DNA of 64,000 nt from Microbacterium foliorum (GTDB lineage: Bacteria; Actinomycetota; Actinomycetes; Actinomycetales; Microbacteriaceae). The DNA is taken from assembly GCF_003367705.1 (NCBI RefSeq), contig NZ_CP031425.1, positions 868,001-932,000 on the forward strand, in the 5' to 3' direction. Position numbers and translations under genes: made by a program. The notes under the pieces were generated by a model, which saw nothing but the letters and a program-made list of their open reading frames with translations, made no database searches and was not told the DNA's origin. This document shows positions 50,788-58,408 of the stretch, one piece after another (the stretch's first letter is position 1; the number at the start of each line of letters is the position of its first letter).

Positions 50788-50885
50788 TTTGTCGTATGCG
50801 GGACGACCACCGGAGTGGTACCGGGGAGGGTTGTGCCGGTTTTGTGCCGGTAGCAGCCAGTAAGAGGCTGCGAAGACGGACGAAT

Positions 50886-51122
50886 CTATGGGCTGTCAGC
50901 GCCGTGGAAGTCGGGGCAGTCCGCGAGACAGCATCCGCAGATCGGATCGTCTTGCGTCCCCATGTCGGCCTCGTTCTGACAACCACAGTCCGGGCATGCG
51001 CAGAGAGTGCCCTGCGTTGGATATCCCAGTGCCGCGCGCTTGGCCCCAGCGAGATCAGCGCTGAACCGGACGAGGTGTTTCTCGCCGTCGAGCGTGACGT
51101 AGGTAGCTTCTTGATTTGGCAT
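50886..51122 (-). CDS. Small cysteine-rich protein of the islet
   Basis: 78 residues, start ATG 51120-51122. The C-terminal half has seven cysteines in closely spaced pairs (CACPDCGCQ and CGCCLADC), suggesting a zinc or iron-sulfur knuckle. The first 40 residues form a short beta-type part ('TYVTLDGEKHLVRFSADL'). Not recognised. Divergent from the next gene. Confidence 0.55.
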   Translation of the reverse strand: MPNQEATYVTLDGEKHLVRFSADLAGAKRAALGYPTQGTLCACPDCGCQNEADMGTQDDPICGCCLADCPDFHGADSP

Positions 51123-51174
51123 AACGGAACAGGATACGCGATGTCGTTGCCGAGCAGACGGGAAGCATCTGTTC

Positions 51175-51654
51175 TTGCCGATAGCTCCCGATAGTTCGCT
51201 TCCAACTATCGGAAGCTATCTATGCCGTCAGGCCCAGGCTCCCCGATACGCGATCGGACTGCTCGCGACTCTCGCTGAGGCGGAACAGGTCTTGCAGGCG
51301 AGCAAAGATCTTCGCTCATTGCTCACGGCCTACGCGCATCAAGTTCACCAACCGCGCCCAAAGATGGCTGACGTTGCCCGCGCTCAGAGTGCGAGCCCGC
51401 AGGCGGTGACGACGCGTTACTCCTCGAAGACAACCGCAGCGCTTGAAGAGATTCTGTCTGGACAGTCGGGTGAGCCCGAGACCGTTGCGAGCATGATTGA
51501 GAAGCTTGCGACGGATGCCGTCGTTGCGGGCTTCCCGTCCTTGCAGACGCTTCGAGGGCCTGACGTCACGTGGTCCACCGAGGACTCTGCTGATGACCTC
51601 AGCTTCGACCTTTCACGCAAGACCGAGTCTCATAGCGCAGCAGTCGAGCTGTGA
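51175..51654 (+). CDS. Possible HTH regulator of the islet
   Basis: 159 residues if TTG 51175 is used; the true start is uncertain, because a near-perfect palindrome (51180-51220) covers the first codons and no ATG or GTG follows in frame for a long way. Residues about 60-85 read 'MADVARAQSASPQAVTTRYS', which resembles a helix-turn-helix recognition region. The C-terminus is acidic. It could be an autoregulated control gene for the islet; that is an inference. Confidence 0.5.
   Translation: MPIAPDSSLPTIGSYLCRQAQAPRYAIGLLATLAEAEQVLQASKDLRSLLTAYAHQVHQPRPKMADVARAQSASPQAVTTRYSSKTTAALEEILSGQSGEPETVASMIEKLATDAVVAGFPSLQTLRGPDVTWSTEDSADDLSFDLSRKTESHSAAVEL
51180..51220. promoter_or_regulatory. 41-bp imperfect palindrome, possible operator
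   Basis: GATAGCTCCCGATAGTT (51180-51196) and AACTATCGGAAGCTATC (51204-51220) are reverse complements at 16 of 17 positions with a 7-nt spacer. It lies in or next to the divergent promoter between the cysteine-rich gene and the HTH-type gene. It could be a double operator or a transcript hairpin. Confidence 0.55.
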
Positions 51655-51696
51655 GAACTTTCTTTACTCGTTCAAGGCCGGCCTCCGGCCGGCTGA

Positions 51697-51778
51697 GCGG
51701 GATGCGTTGTCGCACTGCGGTGCGTCCGGTCCTCGCTCCGCTGCGGTCCGGGCGCTCCTCGGCGACAACGCATCCCGC
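51697..51778. repeat. 17-bp perfect inverted repeat with 48-nt loop
   Basis: GCGGGATGCGTTGTCGC (51697-51713) pairs with GCGACAACGCATCCCGC (51762-51778). Just before it is GCCGGCCTCCGGCCGGC, a second palindrome (51677-51693 region). The loop contains CTCGCTCCGCTGCGG. It sits between the islet's genes and may be a terminator, or a structured site for recombination. It is not a known class to me. Confidence 0.6.
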
Positions 51779-51832
51779 CTCTGCGGGCCGGTAGGCTTCT
51801 CGGTAATCTCACACAGCCGGGGGGGCAAGAGC

Positions 51833-52465
51833 ATGAATTGTGGCAACTGCGGAAGACAACTGACGCCCGGAGCGCCGTTGTGCGCGTGGTGCGGGCAGGC
51901 GGTTGCGGGCGCGAGCTCGGCGATCGCGAACGGTCCTAACGGAATCGCGGCAGCGGGACCGAACGCGAGAGTCAAGGTCAAGCGGGTCAAGAAAGTCACG
52001 AAGACCGGGAACAGTTGGGATACGCGACCAAAGTCCGAATTTGCGGTCAAGGAACGGTCAGTCTCGGGCTGGCTGGAGTTGGTCGCCGCCGTCGTGACTC
52101 TTGTGTCCGCAGCCATCGGATTTTTCGCGGCGAGAGCGGATCTCACGATTGCGCTAAACCTGCTGGTCTTCGCCGTCGTCATCCTGATCGCAGTGGTCGC
52201 TGGGTTTTTCGCCGTCCATTTTGCGGCCGCCCGTATGCAACAGCACTCAGTCGTTCGCGTTGGCTCCTGGGTGCTAGGGGTTCTCATCATGCGTGACGGC
52301 GAACGGGCGCTGACTTGGGCGAGTCCCGAGGTGCGCTGCCCGTGGTGTCCGCCTGCCAAGAAACGCGGCGTGATGAGTCTGGAGTGGGCCGACGGCGAGC
52401 CCATGTTCATCTGTAAAGCGAATCCGAAACAGCACCGAAACGGCTTTGACTGGACCCAGGTGTGA
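51833..52465 (+). CDS. Zinc-ribbon membrane protein of the islet
   Basis: 210 residues from ATG 51833. N-terminal zinc ribbon (CGNCGRQLTPGAPLCAWC: Cys-x2-Cys ... Cys-x2-Cys at residues 3-20), a Lys/Asn linker (VKVKRVKKVTKTGN), two transmembrane helices (about residues 82-102 and 107-130), and a second Cys pair, CPWCPP, near residue 170. The function is unknown. Such proteins often sense or signal. Confidence 0.75.
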   Translation: MNCGNCGRQLTPGAPLCAWCGQAVAGASSAIANGPNGIAAAGPNARVKVKRVKKVTKTGNSWDTRPKSEFAVKERSVSGWLELVAAVVTLVSAAIGFFAARADLTIALNLLVFAVVILIAVVAGFFAVHFAAARMQQHSVVRVGSWVLGVLIMRDGERALTWASPEVRCPWCPPAKKRGVMSLEWADGEPMFICKANPKQHRNGFDWTQV

Positions 52466-52653
52466 CGGACTCGGCGTGCCGGTTTTGTGCCGGTAGCTCT
52501 GCTGAAACCATCCTCAACCAGCCGCGACCAACGAAGACGACATTCGCGGAATCGCGGGGCAATCGGCGACCAACAAGTGCCCGTCAGGCCACGGAATCTA
52601 ACTCATAATCGTGAGGTCGCGGGTTCAAGCCCCGCTCCTGCTACATCACGACA

Positions 52654-52675
52654 AACCCCCGGTTCGCCGGGGGTT
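52654..52675 (+). terminator. Terminator right of the islet
   Basis: AACCCCCGG (52654-52662) pairs with CCGGGGGTT (52667-52675), then TT. It may be the original terminator of tRNA-Met before the islet arrived, now beyond the right attachment copy. Confidence 0.75.
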
Positions 52676-52801
52676 TTCGCGTATCCGGGACGACGCGACG
52701 CCACGACCGCCATGGATCTCCCTCTGTCAAGGGGGATGCCGCAGCGCCGTCATCGCGGCGAGACTGGCACTCCTATTCCGCAGCAGCAGATCGGAGCGAT
52801 C

Positions 52802-52978
52802 ATGTCAGACCCGCAGGCAGCACCCGACGACAACGCAGAGATCGACGCGACCGGAGTCGACGCCGACTTCGTGACCACCGACCGTGACCCCGAGCCGGAC
52901 TCCGCCACCCCGGGCGAGGAGCAGCGCGCAGCGGGTGACGACGACGAAGACGACGTCGACGTCTCCGACCTGCCCTGA
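52802..52978 (+). CDS. Small acidic protein
   Basis: 58 residues from ATG 52802 (CGGAGC upstream). Nearly half Asp or Glu ('DDDEDDVDVSDLP' tail), no hydrophobic part, so probably disordered. Unknown function. A strong hairpin (AAGCCCG/CGGGCTT, 52986-53013) follows. Confidence 0.6.
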   Translation: MSDPQAAPDDNAEIDATGVDADFVTTDRDPEPDSATPGEEQRAAGDDDEDDVDVSDLP

Positions 52979-53161
52979 GCATCGGAAGCCCGTTCCCCTC
53001 GGGGAGCGGGCTTCTCTGTGCGACGGCCCCGGCTCTCGGAGCGGTCGCGTGATCAATCCGCACTGTTTTGTGACGAATGGGCCCCGAGATCCGTCTTAGT
53101 GGTGTCGCTGAACTGCGGCCCCGCCCCACAGGCGGGAACACTGACTACGAAGGAGACCATC

Positions 53162-53608
53162 ATGGCGAACGTCACGAGCGGAACCCCGGCCACGGCGACC
53201 GGCACCACGACGACCGAGGTAGCCTCCACGGGCGAGACCATCATCGAGAACAACGTCGTCGCGAAGATCGCCGGAATCGCGGCGCGCGAGGTGAACGGTG
53301 TGTACGCCCTCGGCGGCGGAGCCGCACGTGCGGTCGGCGCCATCCGCGACGCTCTCAACTCCACGGACCTGACGCAGGGCGTGCGGGTCGAGGTGGGCGA
53401 GACCCAGGTGGCCGTCGACATCACCATCGTCGCCGAGTATCCCGCGGCGCTGCACACGGTCGCCGACGACGTGCGGGCGGCAGTCGCCCGTGCGATGTCC
53501 GACTACGTCGGCAAGCAGGCGGTCGAGATCAACGTGACCATCAACGACGTGCACATCCCCTCGGACGATGACGACGTCGCCGCAGAGCCCGACATGCGGG
53601 TTCTCTGA
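53162..53608 (+). CDS. Asp23/Gls24-family envelope stress protein
   Basis: 148 residues from ATG 53162. A Thr-rich N-terminal stretch precedes the Asp23 domain: 'ENNVVAKIAGIAAREVNGVYALGGG', then 'VRVEVGETQVAVDITIVAEY' and 'VEINVTINDVHIPSDDD'. Asp23 of Firmicutes is membrane-associated and abundant after alkaline or wall stress. Two more proteins related to this family lie beyond the adjacent sigma factor, so the group is probably one stress locus. Confidence 0.88.
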   Translation: MANVTSGTPATATGTTTTEVASTGETIIENNVVAKIAGIAAREVNGVYALGGGAARAVGAIRDALNSTDLTQGVRVEVGETQVAVDITIVAEYPAALHTVADDVRAAVARAMSDYVGKQAVEINVTINDVHIPSDDDDVAAEPDMRVL

Positions 53609-53731
53609 GTCGCAGGGCAGTCGGCACATGAGATGGTTCGGGTGCGGTGACCGCGCGATCGGATCGGGGATCCCATCCGATCGCGGGTCCGCTCCGAATC
53701 TCTCACAGGGGTCACACGAGGGGGTCGTCGA

Positions 53732-54298
53732 ATGGTGGGGGAACGATTTCGATCTGCGCTGGAGGAAGCAGACGACCGGTTGGTCGCGAGTCGGGCGATG
53801 GATGGGGACATCGCCGCCTTCGCGGTACTCGTGCGCAGGTATACGCCGATGATGCGTGCATACACGCAGCGGATGCTGAACGCCTCCGCCGATGTCGATG
53901 ACATCGTGCAGGAGGCGTTCGTGACCGCCTGGCAGCGTTTCTCGGAACTCGACGATCCGTCCAAGGTCAAGAGCTGGCTGATGCGCATCGTGAGCCGAAA
54001 GGCCGTCGATCGCATCCGCGCGCTGCGGCCGACGGTCGACGTCGACGATGTCGAACAGTCCGCTCCTTCTCAGACCTCGCCCGACCGTGTCGCCGAGGCG
54101 CGAGCCGGCGTGGCGGCGCTGGGGGCGGCCCTGCAGGAGCTCCCCGCCGCGCAGCGCGAATGCTGGGTCCTGCGGGAGATGGGCGGCTACTCCTACGACG
54201 AGATCGCGACCGAGCTCGACATCTCGGTGTCGACGGCGCGCGGCCTCCTCGCTCGAGCTCGCAAATCCATGATCGTGCGGATGGAGGCATGGCGATGA
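53732..54298 (+). CDS. ECF-type RNA polymerase sigma factor
   Basis: 188 residues. Region 2 is in 'MDGDIAAFAVLVRRYTPMMRAYTQRML ... DVDDIVQEAFVTAWQRF', region 4 in 'LGAALQELPAAQRECWVLREMGGYSYDEIATELDISVSTARGLLARARKSM'. These bind core polymerase and the -35 element. The stop overlaps the next gene (ATGA), whose N-terminus has features of an anti-sigma domain, so it is likely regulated by that partner. Confidence 0.92.
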   Translation: MVGERFRSALEEADDRLVASRAMDGDIAAFAVLVRRYTPMMRAYTQRMLNASADVDDIVQEAFVTAWQRFSELDDPSKVKSWLMRIVSRKAVDRIRALRPTVDVDDVEQSAPSQTSPDRVAEARAGVAALGAALQELPAAQRECWVLREMGGYSYDEIATELDISVSTARGLLARARKSMIVRMEAWR

Positions 54299-54993
54299 CC
54301 GACGAACACGAACACGGCACTCCCGAGATCCACGACACTCCCGAGGCCCAGGGCGCTCCCGAGGTTTCCGAGGTCCAGGGCACTGCCGGGGTCGAAGTGC
54401 ATGAGCTCGGCCTGGAGCCGGGCGATCTCGACGGGCACACCCTCGAAGAGCTGACGGACTACCTCGAAGCCGGGCGTGAGCCTGCGGACCCGTCCATCGA
54501 GGGATCCCCGGGGTGCCAGCTGGCTCTCGACGCTCTCGAGCAGCTCCGCGGACTCGGCGGCGAGCTCATCGCCGCCGACACTGCGGCGATGCCCGAGGTC
54601 GACGACAGCTGGGTGGACAGGATCCTCAGCGGCATCGCGCTCGACGCGCGAGCCGGACGCCGCATCCCGTTCGACGATCCCGACCCCTCGACCGATTTCG
54701 GGATCACCGAGGGCGCGGTTCGCGGCCTGATCAGATCTGCGGAGAACATGGTTCCCGGGATCCTCGTCGGCCACTCGGAGCTCGACGGCGACGTCACCAT
54801 TCCCGGAGCACGGATCCGCATCTCGATCGAAGTCAACGCGTTCTACGGAGAGTCGATCCCCGTGGCGGTCCAGCGGCTTCGCGACGAGGTGGCCGAGCGG
54901 GTGCAGCGGCACACGGATCTCACGGTGACCGCGATCGACGTCACGGTGCGTGACGTCCAGAGGGTGAGTCGTTCGACGGAGGACAGATCATGA
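54295..54993 (+). CDS. Asp23-like protein with acidic/anti-sigma-like N-terminus
   Basis: 232 residues. Residues 1-40 are acidic and His/Pro-rich; residues 41-90 ('LDGHTLEELTDYLEAG ... GCQLALDALEQLRGLG') have the layout of a ZAS-type anti-sigma helix bundle, but only one Cys and no HxxxCxxC. The C-terminal half ends in an Asp23-like strand/helix pattern (VAVQRLRDEVAERVQRHTDL, TVTAIDVTV). Gene overlap with the sigma factor gene suggests it controls it; this needs checking. Confidence 0.6.
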   Translation: MTDEHEHGTPEIHDTPEAQGAPEVSEVQGTAGVEVHELGLEPGDLDGHTLEELTDYLEAGREPADPSIEGSPGCQLALDALEQLRGLGGELIAADTAAMPEVDDSWVDRILSGIALDARAGRRIPFDDPDPSTDFGITEGAVRGLIRSAENMVPGILVGHSELDGDVTIPGARIRISIEVNAFYGESIPVAVQRLRDEVAERVQRHTDLTVTAIDVTVRDVQRVSRSTEDRS

Positions 54994-55364
54994 CGACGAT
55001 GGTGTATGACGGGCTCGCCGAGCGGGTTCAGGCGGCCGTGCTGGGCGCTCCCGGCGTGCGGAACGTCTACCGGGCGGGCTCGCTCGTCTCGAACCTGGTG
55101 GGCACCGGCGCTGCGGCGCTCGGTGTGACCGCGGCGAACGAGCCGCTCGTGGCCGTGATCGCCGGCGAGGGCGGCGTGCGCGTCGAATCCTCCCTCGGGA
55201 TCGAGTACACGGCGAACGCGATCGAGACATTGCGTGCGGTCCGGGCGGCCGTGGCCGATCTGCTCGCCGCCGACGGTCTCGCCGTCACGGCGATCATGCT
55301 CACCGTCGCCTACGTGCATCCGCGCGAGTCCTCTCGTCTTCCGGAGACCGTCGCACTCGTGTGA
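54990..55364 (+). CDS. Small Asp23-related protein
   Basis: 124 residues, ATGA overlap with the previous gene. The alternation of strands and helices ('VRVESSLGIEYTANAIETLR', then 'AVTAIMLTVAYVHPRE') matches part of an Asp23 domain. It ends the sigma-factor operon, which stops at a bidirectional hairpin (55371-55405). Confidence 0.6.
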   Translation: MTTMVYDGLAERVQAAVLGAPGVRNVYRAGSLVSNLVGTGAAALGVTAANEPLVAVIAGEGGVRVESSLGIEYTANAIETLRAVRAAVADLLAADGLAVTAIMLTVAYVHPRESSRLPETVALV

Positions 55365-55370
55365 ATGCGT

Positions 55371-55405
55371 CGAAGGCGCCGACCCCTCAGGGGCCGGCGC
55401 CTTCG
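55371..55405. terminator. Bidirectional terminator
   Basis: CGAAGGCGCC (55371-55380) pairs with GGCGCCTTCG (55396-55405) between the sigma operon and the convergent oxidoreductase gene. Confidence 0.8.
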
Positions 55406-55420
55406 TGCTGCGTGGCGGTC

Positions 55421-56266
55421 TCAGGCGATCGCGCGCAGGCCGTCCACCAGCGGCGTGGTCGGCCGACCGATGAGGCGGGAGAGGGTGCCGTCGGTGTCGC
55501 CGAGTGCGCCGGAGGCGATTCCCGCGTCGAGGGCGACGACGAATCCTGCCGTGCCCTCATCGAGACCGGCGGCCAGGAGGCCTTCGCGCTGCTCGTCGGG
55601 CGTCAGCGAGTGGTAGACGACCTCACGGCCGGAGATCTCGGCGATGGCCGCGGCGAGATCGTCGTAGCTCCAGGCGACGTCGCCGCCGAGTTCGTACACC
55701 TGACCGAGGTGGCCGTCTTCGAGCAGCACCACGGCGGCGGCGTCGGCGAAGTCCTTGCGGCTGGCCGAGGCCACACGTCCAGACCCCGCGCCGGCGGCGA
55801 GCACGCCCGTCTCGGATGCGCGGGAGAGGTCCGCGGCGTAGTTCTCGGTGTACCAGTTGTTCCGCAGGATCACGGACGGCAGACCCGAGGCGGCGATGAG
55901 CTCCTCGGTGGCCTTGTGCTCGGGTGCGAGCACGAGGTCGCTCGTGGTGGCCTTGGGGGCGCTGGTGTACACGAACTTGGTGACACCGGCATCCGCTGCG
56001 GCATCGATGACCGCCCGGTGCTGAGCCGTGCGCTGGCCGACCTCCGAGCCCGAGATCAGCAGCACCGAGTCGACGCCGTCGAGTGCGGCGGCGATCGTGG
56101 CCGGCTCCGCGTAGTCGAGACGAGCGACCCGCACGCCCAGATCGGCTGCCTTCGCGACGTCGCGGGCGCCGGCGACGATCGACTGGGGGTCCGCTCCGCG
56201 CTCGAGCAGGCTGGCGATGACGAGGCGTCCGAGGTTGCCGGTCGCGCCGGTGACGAGGATGGTCAT
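55421..56266 (-). CDS. NAD(P)H-binding oxidoreductase, QorB/NmrA type
   Basis: 281 residues from ATG 56264-56266. Rossmann motif 'TGATGNLGRLVIASLLERG' at residues 6-24, then 'RVARLDYAEPATIAAALDG' and 'LLISGSE', as in NmrA-like and quinone-oxidoreductase-2 (YtfG/QorB) proteins. Divergent from an HxlR regulator, the same pair as ytfG-ytfH in E. coli, which suggests a response to quinone or electrophile stress. Confidence 0.88.
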   Translation of the reverse strand: MTILVTGATGNLGRLVIASLLERGADPQSIVAGARDVAKAADLGVRVARLDYAEPATIAAALDGVDSVLLISGSEVGQRTAQHRAVIDAAADAGVTKFVYTSAPKATTSDLVLAPEHKATEELIAASGLPSVILRNNWYTENYAADLSRASETGVLAAGAGSGRVASASRKDFADAAAVVLLEDGHLGQVYELGGDVAWSYDDLAAAIAEISGREVVYHSLTPDEQREGLLAAGLDEGTAGFVVALDAGIASGALGDTDGTLSRLIGRPTTPLVDGLRAIA

Positions 56267-56329
56267 GGGGTGTCCTTTCGTAGGTGACAGGAGCATCAAC
56301 CTCGAGACGGTGTCGAGGCATTCCGTATC

Positions 56330-56341
56330 GTGGGTACCCAC
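56330..56341. promoter_or_regulatory. Palindrome between the oxidoreductase and HxlR genes
   Basis: GTGGGTACCCAC is a perfect 12-bp palindrome; a second GGTACC lies at 56352-56357, near the start of the HxlR gene. Likely operator for the redox-type regulator. Confidence 0.6.
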
Positions 56342-56360
56342 TTTGACGTAAGGTACCAAC

Positions 56361-56726
56361 GTGACGGTTAGTTATGCGCAGATCCGGGAATCCACGCCGC
56401 AGGTCTTCGAGCCCGGGTGCAGCACTCGGGTCGTCCTGGACCATGTGATGAGCAAGTGGGGTGTGCTCGTGCTGTCGTCGCTGTCGGACGGCACCCAGCG
56501 CTGGGGCGAGCTGCGCCGAGAGGTGGGCGGGATCAGCGAGAAGATGCTCGCCTCGACTCTGCGCACCCTCGCCGACGACGGCCTCGTGCATCGGGAGTCA
56601 TTCCCGACGGTGCCTCCGCACGTCGAGTACAGCTTGACGCCGCTCGGTCGCGATCTCATGCAGCGGATGCTCCCTCTCGTCGAATGGGTGGCCGACCATG
56701 CCGACGCGATGACGGGACGCGCCTAG
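56361..56726 (+). CDS. HxlR-family transcriptional regulator
   Basis: 121 residues from GTG 56361. HxlR winged helix: 'HVMSKWGVLVLSSLSDGTQRWGELRREVGGISEKMLASTLRTLADDGLVHR' then PHVEYSLTPLG. One cysteine near the N-terminus (residue 20, PGCSTR) is at the position used as thiol sensor by several HxlR proteins. Likely regulates the divergent oxidoreductase gene. Confidence 0.92.
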   Translation: MTVSYAQIRESTPQVFEPGCSTRVVLDHVMSKWGVLVLSSLSDGTQRWGELRREVGGISEKMLASTLRTLADDGLVHRESFPTVPPHVEYSLTPLGRDLMQRMLPLVEWVADHADAMTGRA

Positions 56727-56825
56727 TTCCACCGATTCCGTCGCAGTAGCGGGATCACACCATCGGAAATCGTCGCAAAAAGAAAACGATTGACGCGATA
56801 AGCGTGGCGGCCGTATCTTCTGAGC

Positions 56826-58367
56826 ATGTCAGCTACGACGCCGATCCATCTCGAACGCCCCGACGGCAAGGGGCTCGCCACCGGTTCGCTCGGCCTGTGG
56901 GGGTCCACCGTCATCGGTCTCGCGTCCACTGCGCCGGTGTACTCGCTGGTCGCGACGCTCGGATTCGTGGTGCTCGCCGTCGGAGCGCAGGCGCCGATCG
57001 CCTTCATCATCGCCTTCGTGCCGATGCTCCTCATCGCCTTCGCCTACCGCGAGCTCAACAACGCCGTGCCCGACTGCGGGACGACGTTCACCTGGGGGAC
57101 GAAGGCGTTCGGTCCCTGGGTGGGCTGGATGGGCGGCTGGGGCGTCGCCGTCGCCGGCATGGTCGTGCTCGCGAATCTCGCCCAGATCGCATCCGTGTAC
57201 TTCTGGTCGCTGATCGGATTCGATCTCGAGAACAACGACTGGCGGATCATCCTCGTCGCGGTGCTCTTCATCGCCTCCATGACATGGGTCAGCTGGCGCG
57301 GTGTCGAGATCGGCGAGCGCATCCAGAACATCCTTCTGGCCATCCAGTACCTGGCCCTCGCGATCTTCGTCGTGGCCGCGCTGTGGCAGTTCTTCGGAGG
57401 GACGGCACCCGATCCCACGCCGTTCGACCTCGAGTGGCTGAACCCGTTCGCGTTCACCGACTGGTCGGGCTTCACCGAGGCGATCCTTCTCGCGCTCTTC
57501 ATCTACTGGGGCTGGGACACCTGCCTCGCACTCAACGAGGAGACGAAGGACCCCAAGAAGATCCCGGGGCGCGCCGCGCTGCTGACGACCGTCATCCTGC
57601 TGTTCACGTACGTCGGCGTCACGATCGCGGCGATGATGTATGCGGGACTCGGCGACACGGGGACGGGTCTGGGCAACGAGGCGAACGCCGACGACTTCTT
57701 CCTCGCGATCAAGGACGGCCTCCTCGGCCCGTTCGGCTGGATGCTGGTGGTCGCCGTGATCATCTCGGCGGTCTCCTCCACGCAGACGACGATCCTGCCG
57801 ACAGCACGAGGCACCCTCGCGATGGGGGTCTACCGCGCGCTGCCCGCGAAGTTCAAGGAGGTGCACCCCACCTTCAAGACGCCGTCGTTCTCGACCGTCG
57901 TCATGGGTGTCGTCGCCTCCGCCTACTACGTCGGCATGACGCTGATCAGCGACAACATCCTGCAGGATTCCATCCTGTCGCTGGGGCTCGCGATCGCGTT
58001 CTACTACGCCATCACCGGATTCGCCTGCGTCTGGTACTTCCGCAAGGATCTCACTTCCTCGGCGCGCGACTTCTTCTTCAAGGGCCTGTTCCCGCTGCTC
58101 GGGGGACTCATGCTCACGGGCGCCTTCGTGCAGTCGGCGATCGACATGTGGGACGTCGACTACGGCTACACCGTGCTCTTCGGCATCGGCGGGACCTTCG
58201 TGATCGGCATCGGCTCGCTCGCCATCGGATTGGTGCTCATGTTCATCTGGTACCTGTTCCCGCGGTCGAAGCGGTTCTTCCGCGGCGAGAGCCTCAACCG
58301 CGACACCCAGGTGATGGTGCCGGACGAGCCGGGCGACCTCATCCGCTCCATCGACGGCGGGATCTGA
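56826..58367 (+). CDS. APC-family amino acid permease
   Basis: 513 residues, about 12-14 transmembrane helices. 'SLGLWGSTVIGLASTAPVYSLVATLG' is the unwound TM1 region of the APC fold, followed by 'PDCGTTFTWGTKAFGPWVGWMGGWG'. It probably imports an amino acid or amine by symport; its substrate is unknown. Single gene with its own promoter region. Confidence 0.9.
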   Translation: MSATTPIHLERPDGKGLATGSLGLWGSTVIGLASTAPVYSLVATLGFVVLAVGAQAPIAFIIAFVPMLLIAFAYRELNNAVPDCGTTFTWGTKAFGPWVGWMGGWGVAVAGMVVLANLAQIASVYFWSLIGFDLENNDWRIILVAVLFIASMTWVSWRGVEIGERIQNILLAIQYLALAIFVVAALWQFFGGTAPDPTPFDLEWLNPFAFTDWSGFTEAILLALFIYWGWDTCLALNEETKDPKKIPGRAALLTTVILLFTYVGVTIAAMMYAGLGDTGTGLGNEANADDFFLAIKDGLLGPFGWMLVVAVIISAVSSTQTTILPTARGTLAMGVYRALPAKFKEVHPTFKTPSFSTVVMGVVASAYYVGMTLISDNILQDSILSLGLAIAFYYAITGFACVWYFRKDLTSSARDFFFKGLFPLLGGLMLTGAFVQSAIDMWDVDYGYTVLFGIGGTFVIGIGSLAIGLVLMFIWYLFPRSKRFFRGESLNRDTQVMVPDEPGDLIRSIDGGI

Positions 58368-58408
58368 CCGGTATCGGGCGGCGAACGGCGACGGCCTAGG
58401 CTTTATCC

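Larger units (their letters stand above)
50717..52645. mobile_element. Small integrated islet at tRNA-Met bounded by 45-bp direct repeats
   Basis: The 3' half of tRNA-Met plus the next two bases (50717-50761) is repeated exactly at 52601-52645, 45 bp, as expected of attL/attR. The 1884-bp segment carries three genes and no recombinase. A 22-bp direct repeat containing two copies of GTGCCGGT occurs inside each end (50833-50854 and 52476-52497), resembling arm-type sites of a tyrosine recombinase. It is either a relic that lost its integrase or an element moved in trans. Confidence 0.85.
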
